Origin: Lachnospiraceae bacterium | Lineage (GTDB): Bacteria; Bacillota_A; Clostridia; Lachnospirales; Lachnospiraceae | Length of the DNA: 62,797 nucleotides | Reading direction: 5' to 3' | Assembly (NCBI GenBank): GCA_028694115.1 | Contig: JAQUUB010000003.1 | Location: 1-62,797 of the forward strand | Part shown: in pieces, positions 50,599 to 59,607 of the stretch | How the letters are laid out: each line of letters begins with the position of its first letter | Numbering within the stretch: position 1 is the first letter of the stretch | Translations under genes and position numbers: made by a program | The notes under the pieces: generated by a model | Databases searched by the model: none | Seen by the model: the letters and a program-made list of their open reading frames with translations, nothing else | What the model was told of the DNA's origin: nothing

Positions 50599-53259
50599 CT
50601 ATTCCTTTTCCTCTTTGATGGATTCCACTTGCTCCCTTGTGCTGCTCTTAATCATATCAAACAAATAAGAACGGCCCTTACTCTGCTGCTCCTGATAATC
50701 AAGACAAGCACGCTGCGTAACGGATTGGATTTCCTCCTTAAATTCTCTTGCTGAAATAAGGCTACACCCCTGACCTCTTATGATAATTTGCTCTAAACCA
50801 TCCGATGTTGCCACTGTTACTTGATATTTTCTTCCATTTTCGTGAGCAAATTTTTCAATATACTGATCCGCTGTTTCTGCTTCCTTCGTATAGACAACGT
50901 GAATATTATGATAATCTAGAATTTCTGTCTGATGCCCTTGCACGCGATAGGCGTCAAATACCACAATTAATTTGCATTTTTTGATTGCCTGGTAATTGCA
51001 AAGAGTGTCCATCAACTTCCCTCTGGCACCATCAATATTTATTTCTGCCAGTTCTCTCAGGTCCTCCCATGCATAAATCACATTATATCCATCGACTAAT
51101 AAGAATTCTTCCATCGATCGGTTCTTGTTTACATAATGTGGTTCGTAGTTGATTGGTGGTTTGTCTTTTTTACGAGAACCCCATTTACGGTTTGCAGCCT
51201 TCTCTTTTGTATTGGAATAAAAAGTACGGGAAATAATCTCGTCAATTTCTTCTAATCCCATCGGCGTACTTTCCTCACCTTTTTTTGTTAAAGTCTGTAA
51301 TATCTCCTTTTCTTCCATTTCGAAATCAGTAAAGCTACTCTCTACGTGCATATAATCCCTTACCTGATCCCAATTCACGATAAATCCTGCACCATGCGCA
51401 CAAAATACGGAGCCTGTCGGATTTTCTAAATCACGCTCGGAATCATAACCAATCTGTTCCACAATCTCGTCCTGATTGTGACAAGGAAAATATCCTTTTA
51501 ATGTACAAGATAATCTTCCATGACCCTTAGAGTAACTAATTACCTCTTTTTGATATCCACGCATCGTTACAACGGGGGCTTCTCCTGTTATGATTGCCTG
51601 TCCTCCCTCCGTTTGCGGCACTTCAAAGGTACCAAACATCCGCTCGATATCCGTCATAGCTCGTCCTATCATTATTTCTGGAATTTCAAGCCGGAACTGA
51701 TAGAAGGGTTCTAATAAAATTGTTTTCGATTGTTTTAGCCCTTGACGGACCGCTCGATAAGTAGCCTGCCTGAAATCCCCGCCTTCGGTATGTTTTAGAT
51801 GTGCTCGTCCTGTTACAAGCGTTATCTTCATGTCGGTAATTGGTGCACCTGTCAGCACACCCAGGTGCTCTCTTTCCACTAAATGTGTCATAATTGATTT
51901 TTGCCAATTTCGATCAAGGACATCTTCTTCGCAATCATTTGAAAAAATAAGTCCACTCCCTGATTGCAGAGGTTCTAACAATAAATGTACCTCTGCATAA
52001 TGCCGTAAAGGTTCAAAGTGTCCGACACCCTCTACGGTATCTGCTATCGTTTCTTTATACAAGATATTCCCTTCGCCAAACTCTACGTTCACCGAAAAGC
52101 GTTCCTTGATGATACTTTTTATGATTTCTAACTGAATTTCTCCCATGATCTGCACCTGGATCTCTTGCAGACTTTCTTTCCAGACTACATGAAGCTCAGG
52201 CTCTTCCTCTTCTAGTAAACGAAGATTCACAAGCATTGTAGTTTTATCAATTCCATCTGGCAACATCACTTGGTAGGTCAACACAGGCTCTAAAATTGGA
52301 GACATGGAAGACCTATCTTCTCCTAAGCCTTCTCCGACAATCGTTTTTGTTAAACCAGTAACTGCACAAATGGTTCCTGCTAATACCTCGGGAACGGTTT
52401 CATACTTTTCCCCAGAGTAAATACGAATTTGATTTACCTTTTCTTTTAAACTACCACCTTGATAGGTTAATTCCTCCCTTACTTTAAGACATCCACCAGT
52501 GATTTTGAGAAACGTCAACCGATTTCCTTGATTGTCCCTGGAGATTTTAAATACCTTTGCTCCAAATTCCAAGGGATATTCCTTTGTTATTATATAATTG
52601 TCTAGTGCTGTAAGCAGTTTCTCAACTCCCACAAGCTTTAAAGCAGAACCAAAAAAACAGGGGAATACCTTTCTATCTCTGATTAACCTAGAAATACTTT
52701 CCGGTTCAATTGTTCCGGTTTCTACATATTGTTCTAGTAAATGCTCGTCACATATTGCAATATTTTCCTTAAATGATTCGGAATGCTCTTCTTCGAATTC
52801 TATGCATCCATCACATAATCGTTCCTTTAATTCCTGCATCAATTTCATTTGATCCGTTCCGGATTGATCCATCTTATTCACAAATAGGAATACTGGAATT
52901 TGATATCTCTTTAGTAAATTCCACAAGGTCATGGTATGCCCCTGTACACCATCCATCCCACTGACCACTAAAATTGCATAATCTAGAACCTGTAAGGTTC
53001 GCTCCATTTCAGCCGAAAAGTCGATATGCCCGGGCGTATCAAGTAATGTAATTTTTGTATCCTGATAGGAAAACACTGCCTGCTTTGAAAAAATTGTAAT
53101 TCCTCTTGCCCTCTCTAGCGTGGAGGTATCCAGAAATGCGTTTTTATGATCCACTCTTCCCATATTTCTAATGCTTCCACACAAATATAGCATTGCCTCA
53201 GATAATGTTGTTTTTCCTGCATCCACATGCGCTAAAACACCAATTGTCGTATTTTTCAT
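50599..53259 (-). CDS. TetM-like translational GTPase fused to a Rae1/YacP NYN nuclease domain
   Basis: 886 aa, about 240 longer than Tet(M). Residues 1 to about 650 are an EF-G/TetM-type factor: G1 AHVDAGKTT, switch RARGITIFSKQ, G3 DTPGH, G4 NKMD, then EF-G domains II-V, ending with GEAPVVTMRGYQ and TLKGYFPC. The domain IV tip that displaces tetracycline in Tet(M) (YSPVSTPADF) is RAHLKHTEGGDF here. After a linker, residues about 716-850 form a NYN/YacP domain with LLVDGYNVIYAW, VVFDAYRVQG, AETADQYIEKFA and VATSDGLEQ; the acidic residues Asp723, 769, 798 and 820 fit the active site of Rae1, which cuts mRNA in the ribosomal A site. The ATG has a weak ribosome site; a family 1 hairpin is 14 nt upstream. 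Confidence 0.93.
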   Translation of the reverse strand: MKNTTIGVLAHVDAGKTTLSEAMLYLCGSIRNMGRVDHKNAFLDTSTLERARGITIFSKQAVFSYQDTKITLLDTPGHIDFSAEMERTLQVLDYAILVVSGMDGVQGHTMTLWNLLKRYQIPVFLFVNKMDQSGTDQMKLMQELKERLCDGCIEFEEEHSESFKENIAICDEHLLEQYVETGTIEPESISRLIRDRKVFPCFFGSALKLVGVEKLLTALDNYIITKEYPLEFGAKVFKISRDNQGNRLTFLKITGGCLKVREELTYQGGSLKEKVNQIRIYSGEKYETVPEVLAGTICAVTGLTKTIVGEGLGEDRSSMSPILEPVLTYQVMLPDGIDKTTMLVNLRLLEEEEPELHVVWKESLQEIQVQIMGEIQLEIIKSIIKERFSVNVEFGEGNILYKETIADTVEGVGHFEPLRHYAEVHLLLEPLQSGSGLIFSNDCEEDVLDRNWQKSIMTHLVEREHLGVLTGAPITDMKITLVTGRAHLKHTEGGDFRQATYRAVRQGLKQSKTILLEPFYQFRLEIPEIMIGRAMTDIERMFGTFEVPQTEGGQAIITGEAPVVTMRGYQKEVISYSKGHGRLSCTLKGYFPCHNQDEIVEQIGYDSERDLENPTGSVFCAHGAGFIVNWDQVRDYMHVESSFTDFEMEEKEILQTLTKKGEESTPMGLEEIDEIISRTFYSNTKEKAANRKWGSRKKDKPPINYEPHYVNKNRSMEEFLLVDGYNVIYAWEDLRELAEINIDGARGKLMDTLCNYQAIKKCKLIVVFDAYRVQGHQTEILDYHNIHVVYTKEAETADQYIEKFAHENGRKYQVTVATSDGLEQIIIRGQGCSLISAREFKEEIQSVTQRACLDYQEQQSKGRSYLFDMIKSSTREQVESIKEEKE

Positions 53260-53273
53260 TCAACATTTTCCCA

Positions 53274-53295
53274 TCCGCATGCTTTAGCATGCATT
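53274..53295 (-). repeat. start-proximal hairpin repeat, family 1, copy 5
   Basis: TCCGCATGCTTTAGCATGC plus ATT, identical over at least 22 bp to copy 4 at 33991; 14 nt upstream of the GTPase-nuclease start. Confidence 0.82.
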
Positions 53296-53351
53296 CTAAT
53301 ATCTCTTTATTTTATCATAGGTAACGCAAAATGTATCAAAAATCGCATCAA

Positions 53352-53399
53352 AAAAGAAACCACAGAAATTCTAATTTCAAAATTTCTATGGTTTCTTTT
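53352..53399 (-). terminator. terminator downstream of the ferritin-like gene
   Basis: Long stem AAAGAAACCA-AGAAATT / AATTTCT-TGGTTTCTTT with one mismatch, then T-rich sequence on the minus strand. Confidence 0.85.
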
Positions 53400-53409
53400 T
53401 AAAATGTAA

Positions 53410-53844
53410 TTATAAAAATTCTTTCAAATCTTTCATAAATTCTTCTTCAATCTTGACTAACTCTTTTGCTAATTCCACACTTTTATCATCTGCAGCTGCA
53501 TACTTATTAATATACTCGCTTACCGATTGAATTCCCATATTACATCCATCCATCATGATTTTTGCAACCTGGTGAGCATCATCCTTGAACATCATTTTTA
53601 CTTCTGTTGTAAGCCAGGAGAATACCTTTGCCATTTTATCCGGATCTTTTTCATCCGCTCCATACTCCTCGAGTAATTGAGTGATTTCCTCTCCCAGTTT
53701 AATGTGTTTTTCATTGTATCGATCAATGATACGTCTAAGTTTATCATCTACAATATACTCGTGTATTTGCTCCATACTATTGGTAGCCATTTTACTTCCA
53801 GCATTACATTCCTTTAATAGATTTCTTGTATCACTATCTACCAT
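53410..53844 (-). CDS. DUF2383-like four-helix (ferritin-like) protein
   Basis: 144 aa, entirely helical, with no signal peptide. The pattern LLKECNAGSKMATNSMEQI, then LGEEITQLLEEYGADEKDP and KMMFKDDAHQVAKIMMDGCNMGIQSVSEYIN (four amphipathic helices) resembles DUF2383/PA2169-type ferritin-like bundles, although a full di-iron ligand set is not evident. The ATG directly follows the TAA of the CotF-like gene (TAAATG), so the two are translated together. Probably a spore coat or stress protein by association. Confidence 0.75.
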   Translation of the reverse strand: MVDSDTRNLLKECNAGSKMATNSMEQIHEYIVDDKLRRIIDRYNEKHIKLGEEITQLLEEYGADEKDPDKMAKVFSWLTTEVKMMFKDDAHQVAKIMMDGCNMGIQSVSEYINKYAAADDKSVELAKELVKIEEEFMKDLKEFL

Positions 53845-54303
53845 TTATGACATACCATTTGTAGTTTTATACTTGTAAATCATTTCTGCGTGATTTTGTT
53901 CTTCTACCTGAATATCTGCAAGTAATTTTCGTACCTCCGTATTTCCAAACGTGAAAACATCAGAATTATAATCGGAAGAGACTGATTTTTCTGTACTAAT
54001 ACAATCGGTAGCAAGAAAACAATCTGACTTTTTGTCCTCTGATGGATCCGTCATGCTATAAGTAGCAGCGGGAGCGTAGTTCTTTCCCATGGAATCATTG
54101 CAGTCACAGCTTGGTGGTGCTCCGTTAAGTACCTGCCCTAGTGAATTGTAATGTTTTTTTTCCTCTTTTTCAAGTGTCTGAAAGAGATTCTTTAACACAG
54201 GATCCTTAGCCTCACAAGAATATTTCTGATATTTTTGAATACAGAGTTGCTCTTGAGATTGTAAATCTTTGATGGTAGTAATTTCTTTTTCTTTTAAAAT
54301 CAT
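53845..54303 (-). CDS. CotF-type spore coat protein
   Basis: 152 aa. Residues about 3-65 are a ferritin-like Coat F half (EKEITTIKDLQSQEQLCIQKY, then KNLFQTLEKEEKKHYNSLGQVLNG), followed by a Ser/Asp/Cys-rich insert (CDCNDSMG, KKSDCFLATDC) and the second half LLADIQVEEQNHAEMIYKYK with the EExxHA ligand-like motif. GAGG precedes ATG 54303; the longer frame to 54318 lacks support. A spore or stress role is suggested by the family. Confidence 0.8.
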   Translation of the reverse strand: MILKEKEITTIKDLQSQEQLCIQKYQKYSCEAKDPVLKNLFQTLEKEEKKHYNSLGQVLNGAPPSCDCNDSMGKNYAPAATYSMTDPSEDKKSDCFLATDCISTEKSVSSDYNSDVFTFGNTEVRKLLADIQVEEQNHAEMIYKYKTTNGMS

Positions 54304-54329
54304 AATATTTAACCTCATTTCTTTTATCC

Positions 54330-54391
54330 GTGTGAGATTTAGTAATTCTTAGAAACAGTATTCTTGTTCCTTACAATTAGTTCTTACACTT
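54330..54391. repeat. palindromic repeat, family 2, degenerate copy
   Basis: Outer arms GTGTGAGA and TCTTACAC with a mutated inner stem (AATTCTTAGAAAC). It shares its left half with the long stem of the copy at 40597-40656. It lies between the adenosyltransferase and CotF-like genes. Confidence 0.7.
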
Positions 54392-54449
54392 TCCATATTA
54401 TGACCTTTCTGATACCAATTTATGTATGGAAATCTATAAAAAATTTCCA

Positions 54450-55001
54450 TTATCTTTCAATCCCCAATCTTGCACCTACCTGATGGTCATATGGGTGTGC
54501 AAGACAATCAATTTTAGAAATGTAATCGGCCAATTCGCACAATTCTTGCGGTGCTTCTCTACCTGATAAGACGATTTCTAAATTGCCTGGTTTATTCTTT
54601 AGCATGGTAATCAATTCTTCTTGATCAATCTGATTCAGCTGATAGGCTCCTAGTATTTCATCCAGGATGAGAACTGCACCAATATACGACTCACTAGGTA
54701 CTCTTTTTGCCTGTAGGGTTGCTTCTTCATATGCCCTTCTCAGTAATTCTATGTTTGCCTTTTTTGATTCCTCTCTTTGATTACTATTCATATCTTTATA
54801 AAAACCATAAAAGACATTACTATGAAATAACTGCACTCCATCTAATTTCTTTAACACGTTGATTTCTCCGGAAGAATCATTTTTTAAAAACTGTGCAAAA
54901 ATGACAGGAATGTCATTTCCAGTTGCGCGGACTGTCAGTCCAACACAAGCTGTTGTTTTTCCCTTTCCGTCCCCACAATAAATTTCAATATAACCTTTCA
55001 T
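54450..55001 (-). CDS. cobA: corrinoid adenosyltransferase (CobA/BtuR-type P-loop ATPase)
   Basis: Adds adenosyl to cob(I)alamin or its precursor. 183 aa. Opens with IEIYCGDGKGKTTACVGL (P-loop of the CobA type), then FAQFLKN, LILDEILGAY and LSGREAPQELCELADYI, and ends HPYDHQVGARLGIE. GGAGGAG 7 nt before ATG 55001. No other cobalamin genes are nearby; it is flanked by family 2 repeats on both sides. Confidence 0.93.
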   Translation of the reverse strand: MKGYIEIYCGDGKGKTTACVGLTVRATGNDIPVIFAQFLKNDSSGEINVLKKLDGVQLFHSNVFYGFYKDMNSNQREESKKANIELLRRAYEEATLQAKRVPSESYIGAVLILDEILGAYQLNQIDQEELITMLKNKPGNLEIVLSGREAPQELCELADYISKIDCLAHPYDHQVGARLGIER

Positions 55002-55028
55002 AGCTATTCTCCTCCGCATACTAAATCT

Positions 55029-55119
55029 AGTGAGAAGAAGTCGCTCGCAACTTCTTCCATGTGAAACTTAGTATTTCTTAGAAGCGGTTTTTTCGCTTCT
55101 TTAGAAATTCTTTTCACAT
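55029..55119. repeat. palindromic repeat, family 2, copy overlapping trpA end
   Basis: GAAGAAG/CTTCTTC hairpin around a TCGCTCGCA core (55033-55057), then a long stem with outer ATGTGAAA/TTTTCACAT and inner arms TTTCTTAGAAGCG/CGCTTCTTTAGAAA (55059-55119). The right arm includes the trpA stop codon and the last six codons of TrpA. The 24-nt start AGTGAGAAGAAG...CTTCTTCC matches 40567-40595. Confidence 0.85.
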
Positions 55120-55880
55120 TTCGCCGACATTTGCTTTACATATTCCTCCACATAGGGTACACAATCCTCTCCATACTTCTCACATAATTTCACAATAGCA
55201 GATCCCACAATCACACCATCTGAAATTTCTGCCATAGCTGCAGCCTGCTCTGGTTTCGAGATACCAAAGCCAATGGCACAAGGAATATCTTTCACTTCCT
55301 TCACTAATTTTACCATTTCTGAAATATCTGATGAAATCTGACTACGCATTCCAGTAACACCTAATGAGGATACACAATAAACAAAACCCTCTGCCTCTTT
55401 TGCAATCCTGCGGATTCTTTCCTTAGAGGTAGGTGCAATCAGAGAAATAAAGTCCATATGATGCTCCTTGCAAACCATATTAAATTCTTCCCTTTCCTCA
55501 AAAGGAACATCGGGTAGAATCAATCCGTCCATACCTAACTGTTCTGACTTTTTCAAAAAATGTTCTGTCCCATAAGAGAATACTACATTTGCATAAGTCA
55601 TAAATACCATTGGAATATTCGTAGTCTTACGTATCTTTTCTACCATAGCAAAAATTTTATCTGTTGTCACCCCACCACTTAACGCACGCTGATTTGCTGC
55701 CTGAATCACAGGGCCTTCTGCTGTTGGATCCGAAAATGGAATACCAAGCTCAATCAAATCTGCTCCTGCTCTTTCTAACGCATATACTAACTGCTCCGTT
55801 TTCTCTAATGATGGATCTCCACATGTGATAAATGGAATAAATGCTTTTTTATTTTGAAATGCTTTACTTATATTACTCAT
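55101..55880 (-). CDS. trpA: tryptophan synthase alpha chain
   Basis: Cleaves indole-3-glycerol phosphate to indole for TrpB. 259 aa. [15 protein letters not shown], the catalytic Glu in [32 protein letters not shown], and GFGISKPEQ with VIVGSAIV (phosphate loop). Start ATG 55880 has GGAGG and overlaps the trpB end by 8 nt. Its C-terminus, CEKNF, is encoded by the arm of a dispersed repeat, so the native end was probably replaced by the repeat insertion. Confidence 0.96.
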   Translation of the reverse strand: MSNISKAFQNKKAFIPFITCGDPSLEKTEQLVYALERAGADLIELGIPFSDPTAEGPVIQAANQRALSGGVTTDKIFAMVEKIRKTTNIPMVFMTYANVVFSYGTEHFLKKSEQLGMDGLILPDVPFEEREEFNMVCKEHHMDFISLIAPTSKERIRRIAKEAEGFVYCVSSLGVTGMRSQISSDISEMVKLVKEVKDIPCAIGFGISKPEQAAAMAEISDGVIVGSAIVKLCEKYGEDCVPYVEEYVKQMSAKCEKNF

Positions 55881-57057
55881 AAATATCCTCCCCTCTGTAT
55901 CTGGCAATCGCTGCACAATCCTTATCCCCACGTCCCGAAATATTTATTACGATAATTTGTTCTTTCCCCATGGTAGGTGCCATTTTCATCGCCTGATAAA
56001 CTGCATGGGCACTTTCAATTGCTGGAATAATTCCTTCAATTCTAGATAGATATTCAAATGCTTCTACTGCTTCATCATCTGTGACGGGGACATACTCTGC
56101 CCTCCCAATATCATATAAATGAGCATGTTCTGGCCCAATTCCCGGATAATCCAGCCCTGCCGAAATGGAATAGACAGGAGCAATCTGTCCATAACTATCC
56201 TGGCAGAAATAAGATTTCATTCCATGAAAGATCCCAAGTTTTCCAGTTGCTATCGTTGCTGCTGTCTCTGCAGTGTTTACTCCCCGGCCTGCTGCCTCAC
56301 AGCCAATAAGTCTTACTTCCTTATCCTCTATGAAGTGATAAAAGGCTCCCATCGCATTGGATCCGCCGCCAACACAGGCTAGTACAACATCTGGAAGCTT
56401 ACCCTCTGCTTCTAACATCTGCTCCTTGATTTCTTTTGAAATCACAGCCTGAAAATCACGTACCATCATCGGAAATGGATGGGGTCCCATCACAGAGCCT
56501 AATACGTAATGGGTGTCATCAATACGACTCGTCCATTCTCTCATTGTTTCTGATACCGCGTCCTTTAGCGTTGCTGTACCCGAAGTAACAGTATGAACTT
56601 TGGCACCTAAGAGCTTCATACGGTAGACATTTAGCGCCTGGCGTTTTGTATCTTCCTCTCCCATAAAAACTTCACATTCCATTCCCATAAGTGCGGCAGC
56701 TGTTGCGGTTGCAACTCCATGTTGTCCGGCTCCTGTCTCTGCAATGACTCTGGTTTTCCCCATTTTCTTTGCAAGTAAGACCTGGCCTAGAACATTATTG
56801 ATTTTATGAGATCCTGTGTGATTTAAGTCCTCCCTTTTGAGATATATTTTTGCTCCTTGAAGCTGTTCTGTCATATGTGCAGCATAATATAGCCTGGAAG
56901 GTCTTCCAGCATAATCGTTGAATAGTTTTTGAAGCTCCTGATTGAACGGAACATCATTCTTATAATAATGATAAGCCTCCTCAAGTTCTATCACGGCATT
57001 CATAAGCGTTTCTGGTATATATTGACCTCCATGAATTCCATATCTTCCATTTTCCAT
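55873..57057 (-). CDS. trpB: tryptophan synthase beta chain
   Basis: PLP enzyme that condenses indole with serine. 394 aa. The PLP lysine is in [15 protein letters not shown], with [24 protein letters not shown] (phosphate site), [13 protein letters not shown] and [13 protein letters not shown] 8 nt before the ATG. Canonical TrpB1 length, consistent with a partner TrpA downstream. Confidence 0.98.
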   Translation of the reverse strand: MENGRYGIHGGQYIPETLMNAVIELEEAYHYYKNDVPFNQELQKLFNDYAGRPSRLYYAAHMTEQLQGAKIYLKREDLNHTGSHKINNVLGQVLLAKKMGKTRVIAETGAGQHGVATATAAALMGMECEVFMGEEDTKRQALNVYRMKLLGAKVHTVTSGTATLKDAVSETMREWTSRIDDTHYVLGSVMGPHPFPMMVRDFQAVISKEIKEQMLEAEGKLPDVVLACVGGGSNAMGAFYHFIEDKEVRLIGCEAAGRGVNTAETAATIATGKLGIFHGMKSYFCQDSYGQIAPVYSISAGLDYPGIGPEHAHLYDIGRAEYVPVTDDEAVEAFEYLSRIEGIIPAIESAHAVYQAMKMAPTMGKEQIIVINISGRGDKDCAAIARYRGEDIYE

Positions 57058-57084
57058 TCTATTTTCCCTCTCTTTTTCGATCTA

Positions 57085-57705
57085 TCAAATAAATTCTTCA
57101 CTTTTCTTTACTAATTGTACCATTCTTTGAATCTTCGCTGCATCCTTTGCTCCATCTGTTTCTACACCACTCGATACATCAATCGCATAGGGTTTTATAT
57201 TTAATGCTGCATTCACATTTTCAAAACTGATTCCACCTGCCAGGAAAAAGGGTCTCCTGCAATGTTCTAATAGATTCCAGTCAAATACTTTCCCACTGCC
57301 ACCATTTCCTTGATCCAGTAATAAATAGTCAGCCTTGCTTTCTTGCCAAAACAAAATGGATTCCTTGTTTTTTACAGACACCGCCTTAATAATTTGACAC
57401 TTTGTCCGTTCCTTTAACCATCTGATATCCTCTTCTGTTTCCTGACCATGGAGCTGAGCAATATCTATTATTTTATTATCAAGTAAATCAATGATATCTT
57501 CCAGATCCTGATTTACAAAAACTCCAACGGATAAAATCCCCTCTGCAAGTGAATGACTTAATATTCTTGCCTGTTCTCTTTCTACCTTTCGTCTGCTATT
57601 CGCAAATATAAATCCTGCATAATCCGCCCTGCTTTTATTCACAGCCTCGATATCTTCTATTCTTTGTAACCCACAAATTTTTATTTTCGTCATGGATAAA
57701 TTCAT
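57085..57705 (-). CDS. trpF: phosphoribosylanthranilate isomerase
   Basis: 206 aa TIM barrel: MTKIKICGLQRIEDIEA with catalytic Cys, AGFIFANSRRKVE, VGVFVNQ, LHGQETEED, LLLDQGNGGSGKVFDW (catalytic Asp) and LAGGISFENV, DVSSGVETDGAKD. ATG 57705 forms an ATGA overlap with the trpC stop. A second ATG four codons later is possible; GGGGG lies upstream of both. Confidence 0.96.
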   Translation of the reverse strand: MNLSMTKIKICGLQRIEDIEAVNKSRADYAGFIFANSRRKVEREQARILSHSLAEGILSVGVFVNQDLEDIIDLLDNKIIDIAQLHGQETEEDIRWLKERTKCQIIKAVSVKNKESILFWQESKADYLLLDQGNGGSGKVFDWNLLEHCRRPFFLAGGISFENVNAALNIKPYAIDVSSGVETDGAKDAAKIQRMVQLVKKSEEFI

Positions 57706-58490
57706 CCCCCTATTTTCATTCGAAGATTACAAAGCTCCTCTTTTTTATCCTCTGCTCTCATCAGCGTTTCTCCAATCAGAACGGCATCGGTTCCATTTTG
57801 ATACAATTCATAGATATCATCTGCTGTCCTTATTCCACTCTCTGCTACAAACAAGTAATTGTCAGGTACCAGCTTTCGTAATTTATGACTTGTTTTGATA
57901 TCCACCTGAAAGGTTTTTAAATCCCTATTATTCACACCGATGATTCTGCCTCCGCATCTTAATGCTCTCTCCACTTCCTCTTCTGTATGTGCTTCAATCA
58001 GTGCAGACAATCCTAAGCTATGTGCCAAATCCAGAAACTTCTTTAGCTCATCATCCGTTAAGATTGCACAAATAAGTAGGATAGCAGATGCACCAAGTAC
58101 TTTTGCTTCATAAATCATATATGGATCGACCGTAAAATCTTTTCTCAAAATAGGAATTGATACAATCTGTGAAATTTCCTCCAAATACTGATTCTGCCCC
58201 TGGAAATAATATGGTTCTGTCAAACAGGAGATTGCAGCTGCTCCAGCTTCCTCATACTCTTTTGCAATTTTTTGATAAGGAAAGTCCTTTGCAATCAATC
58301 CCTTGGAGGGAGATGCCTTCTTAATTTCACAGATAAAAGACATCCCTTCCTTTTGTAACGCTTTCTCAAATGGAAAGTCATCATTGACAGGCAGCTTTCT
58401 GGCTCTTAAACCCATCTCCGTAAAAGAAATCACTTCCTTCTGAATTCGAACCCTTTCACGCGTCTTACCAGCTATTTCATCTAGAATCAT
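57702..58490 (-). CDS. trpC: indole-3-glycerol phosphate synthase
   Basis: 262 aa TIM barrel: FICEIKKASPSKGLIAKDF (catalytic Lys and Glu), LTEPYYFQGQNQYLEEI, LRKDFTVDPYMIYEAKVLGASAILLI, IGVNNRDLKTFQVD and VAESGIRTADDI. Separate from trpF, not fused. The start has only a moderate GCAAGG site, about 27 nt after the trpD stop. Confidence 0.97.
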   Translation of the reverse strand: MILDEIAGKTRERVRIQKEVISFTEMGLRARKLPVNDDFPFEKALQKEGMSFICEIKKASPSKGLIAKDFPYQKIAKEYEEAGAAAISCLTEPYYFQGQNQYLEEISQIVSIPILRKDFTVDPYMIYEAKVLGASAILLICAILTDDELKKFLDLAHSLGLSALIEAHTEEEVERALRCGGRIIGVNNRDLKTFQVDIKTSHKLRKLVPDNYLFVAESGIRTADDIYELYQNGTDAVLIGETLMRAEDKKEELCNLRMKIGG

Positions 58491-58517
58491 TGCAATAACC
58501 TTGCCTTTCTTTTCGCT

Positions 58518-59528
58518 CTATTCTTCATTTGAATACTTAATAAAATTAAGTAATGTCTGCTTTGCTGCTCCACTATCAATTAGCTCTTCTGCAAGTCTGA
58601 CGCCAGCTTCTAGTGTTTCTGTCTTACCTGCAACATAGAGACCTGCTCCTGCATTCAGAGCCACTGCATTCCTTCTTGCGCTATTCTCGCCCTCTAAGAT
58701 TGCTTTTGTAATCTTTGCATTATCCTCTGGCATCCCACCTACCAGCTCAGACTTATCACAACGTGTAAATCCAAACTGTTCTGGCGTAATGACATAAGAC
58801 TGAAATGCACCATTCTTTATTTCGCAGACAGAGGTTGGTGCACTCATTGAGATCTCATCCAATCGATCCTGCCCATACACTACCATTGCACTATGGACTC
58901 CTAATTTTGCAAGAACTCTTGCAAGGGGTTCTACCAATCCTTCATCATACACTCCCATTACCTGCATATTGGCACCTGCTGGATTAGAAAGTGGACCTAA
59001 AATATTAAATACGGTACGGATACCAAGCTCTTTTCGTACAGGAGCCACATATTTCATTGCTATATGATAATTTTGTGCAAACAGAAAGCAAATTCCTATT
59101 TTCTTAAGTAATTCTGTGCTTTTTTCTGGTGATATCTGAATCTTGACTCCTAATGCTTCTAGTACATCTGCTGCACCACTTTTACTAGATGCTGCACGAT
59201 TTCCATGTTTTGCTACTGGTACACCACCTGCTGCAATTACAAGTGCAGAAGTAGTAGAAATATTAAACGAATTTGATTGGTCCCCACCAGTTCCTACAAT
59301 TTCAAGAACATCCATGTCATGAAGGAGCTTAACACAATGTTCTCTCATTCCTGCTGCTGATGCAGTAATCTCATCAATCGTTTCCCCCTTTAATGACAGT
59401 GCTGTCAGATATGCGCTCATCTGTACTGCTGTCGCCTCACCACTCATAATTTCATCCATAACTGCCTGTGCGGTTTCATAGCTTAAATCTTCTTTTTTAC
59501 TTAGTGAAATAATTGCTTCTCTTATCAT
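58518..59528 (-). CDS. trpD: anthranilate phosphoribosyltransferase
   Basis: 336 aa. Helical N-domain, then the PRPP loop [40 protein letters not shown], the anthranilate site region [20 protein letters not shown] and [22 protein letters not shown] 4 nt upstream sets ATG 59528; the open frame continues to 59588 but lacks a site. Confidence 0.97.
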   Translation of the reverse strand: MIREAIISLSKKEDLSYETAQAVMDEIMSGEATAVQMSAYLTALSLKGETIDEITASAAGMREHCVKLLHDMDVLEIVGTGGDQSNSFNISTTSALVIAAGGVPVAKHGNRAASSKSGAADVLEALGVKIQISPEKSTELLKKIGICFLFAQNYHIAMKYVAPVRKELGIRTVFNILGPLSNPAGANMQVMGVYDEGLVEPLARVLAKLGVHSAMVVYGQDRLDEISMSAPTSVCEIKNGAFQSYVITPEQFGFTRCDKSELVGGMPEDNAKITKAILEGENSARRNAVALNAGAGLYVAGKTETLEAGVRLAEELIDSGAAKQTLLNFIKYSNEE

Positions 59529-59607
59529 TTTTTCTCCCATTCTTGCGCTTTTTACGCATACTGATTTTAAATTTCCCATTTCTATCACTTTTAAATTAGA
59601 CTTACAC

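Noticed and set aside
50599..53259. Annotation as a tetracycline resistance protein Tet(M)
   Set aside because: The domain IV tip lacks the YSPVSTPADF-type loop needed to displace tetracycline, and the protein carries a nuclease domain; a chromosomal housekeeping or quality-control role is more likely.
53259..53268. Out-of-frame ATG 53266 just before the GTPase-nuclease start as a regulatory upstream ORF of 22 codons
   Set aside because: Possible, but the Shine-Dalgarno spacing is poor and nothing else supports translation.
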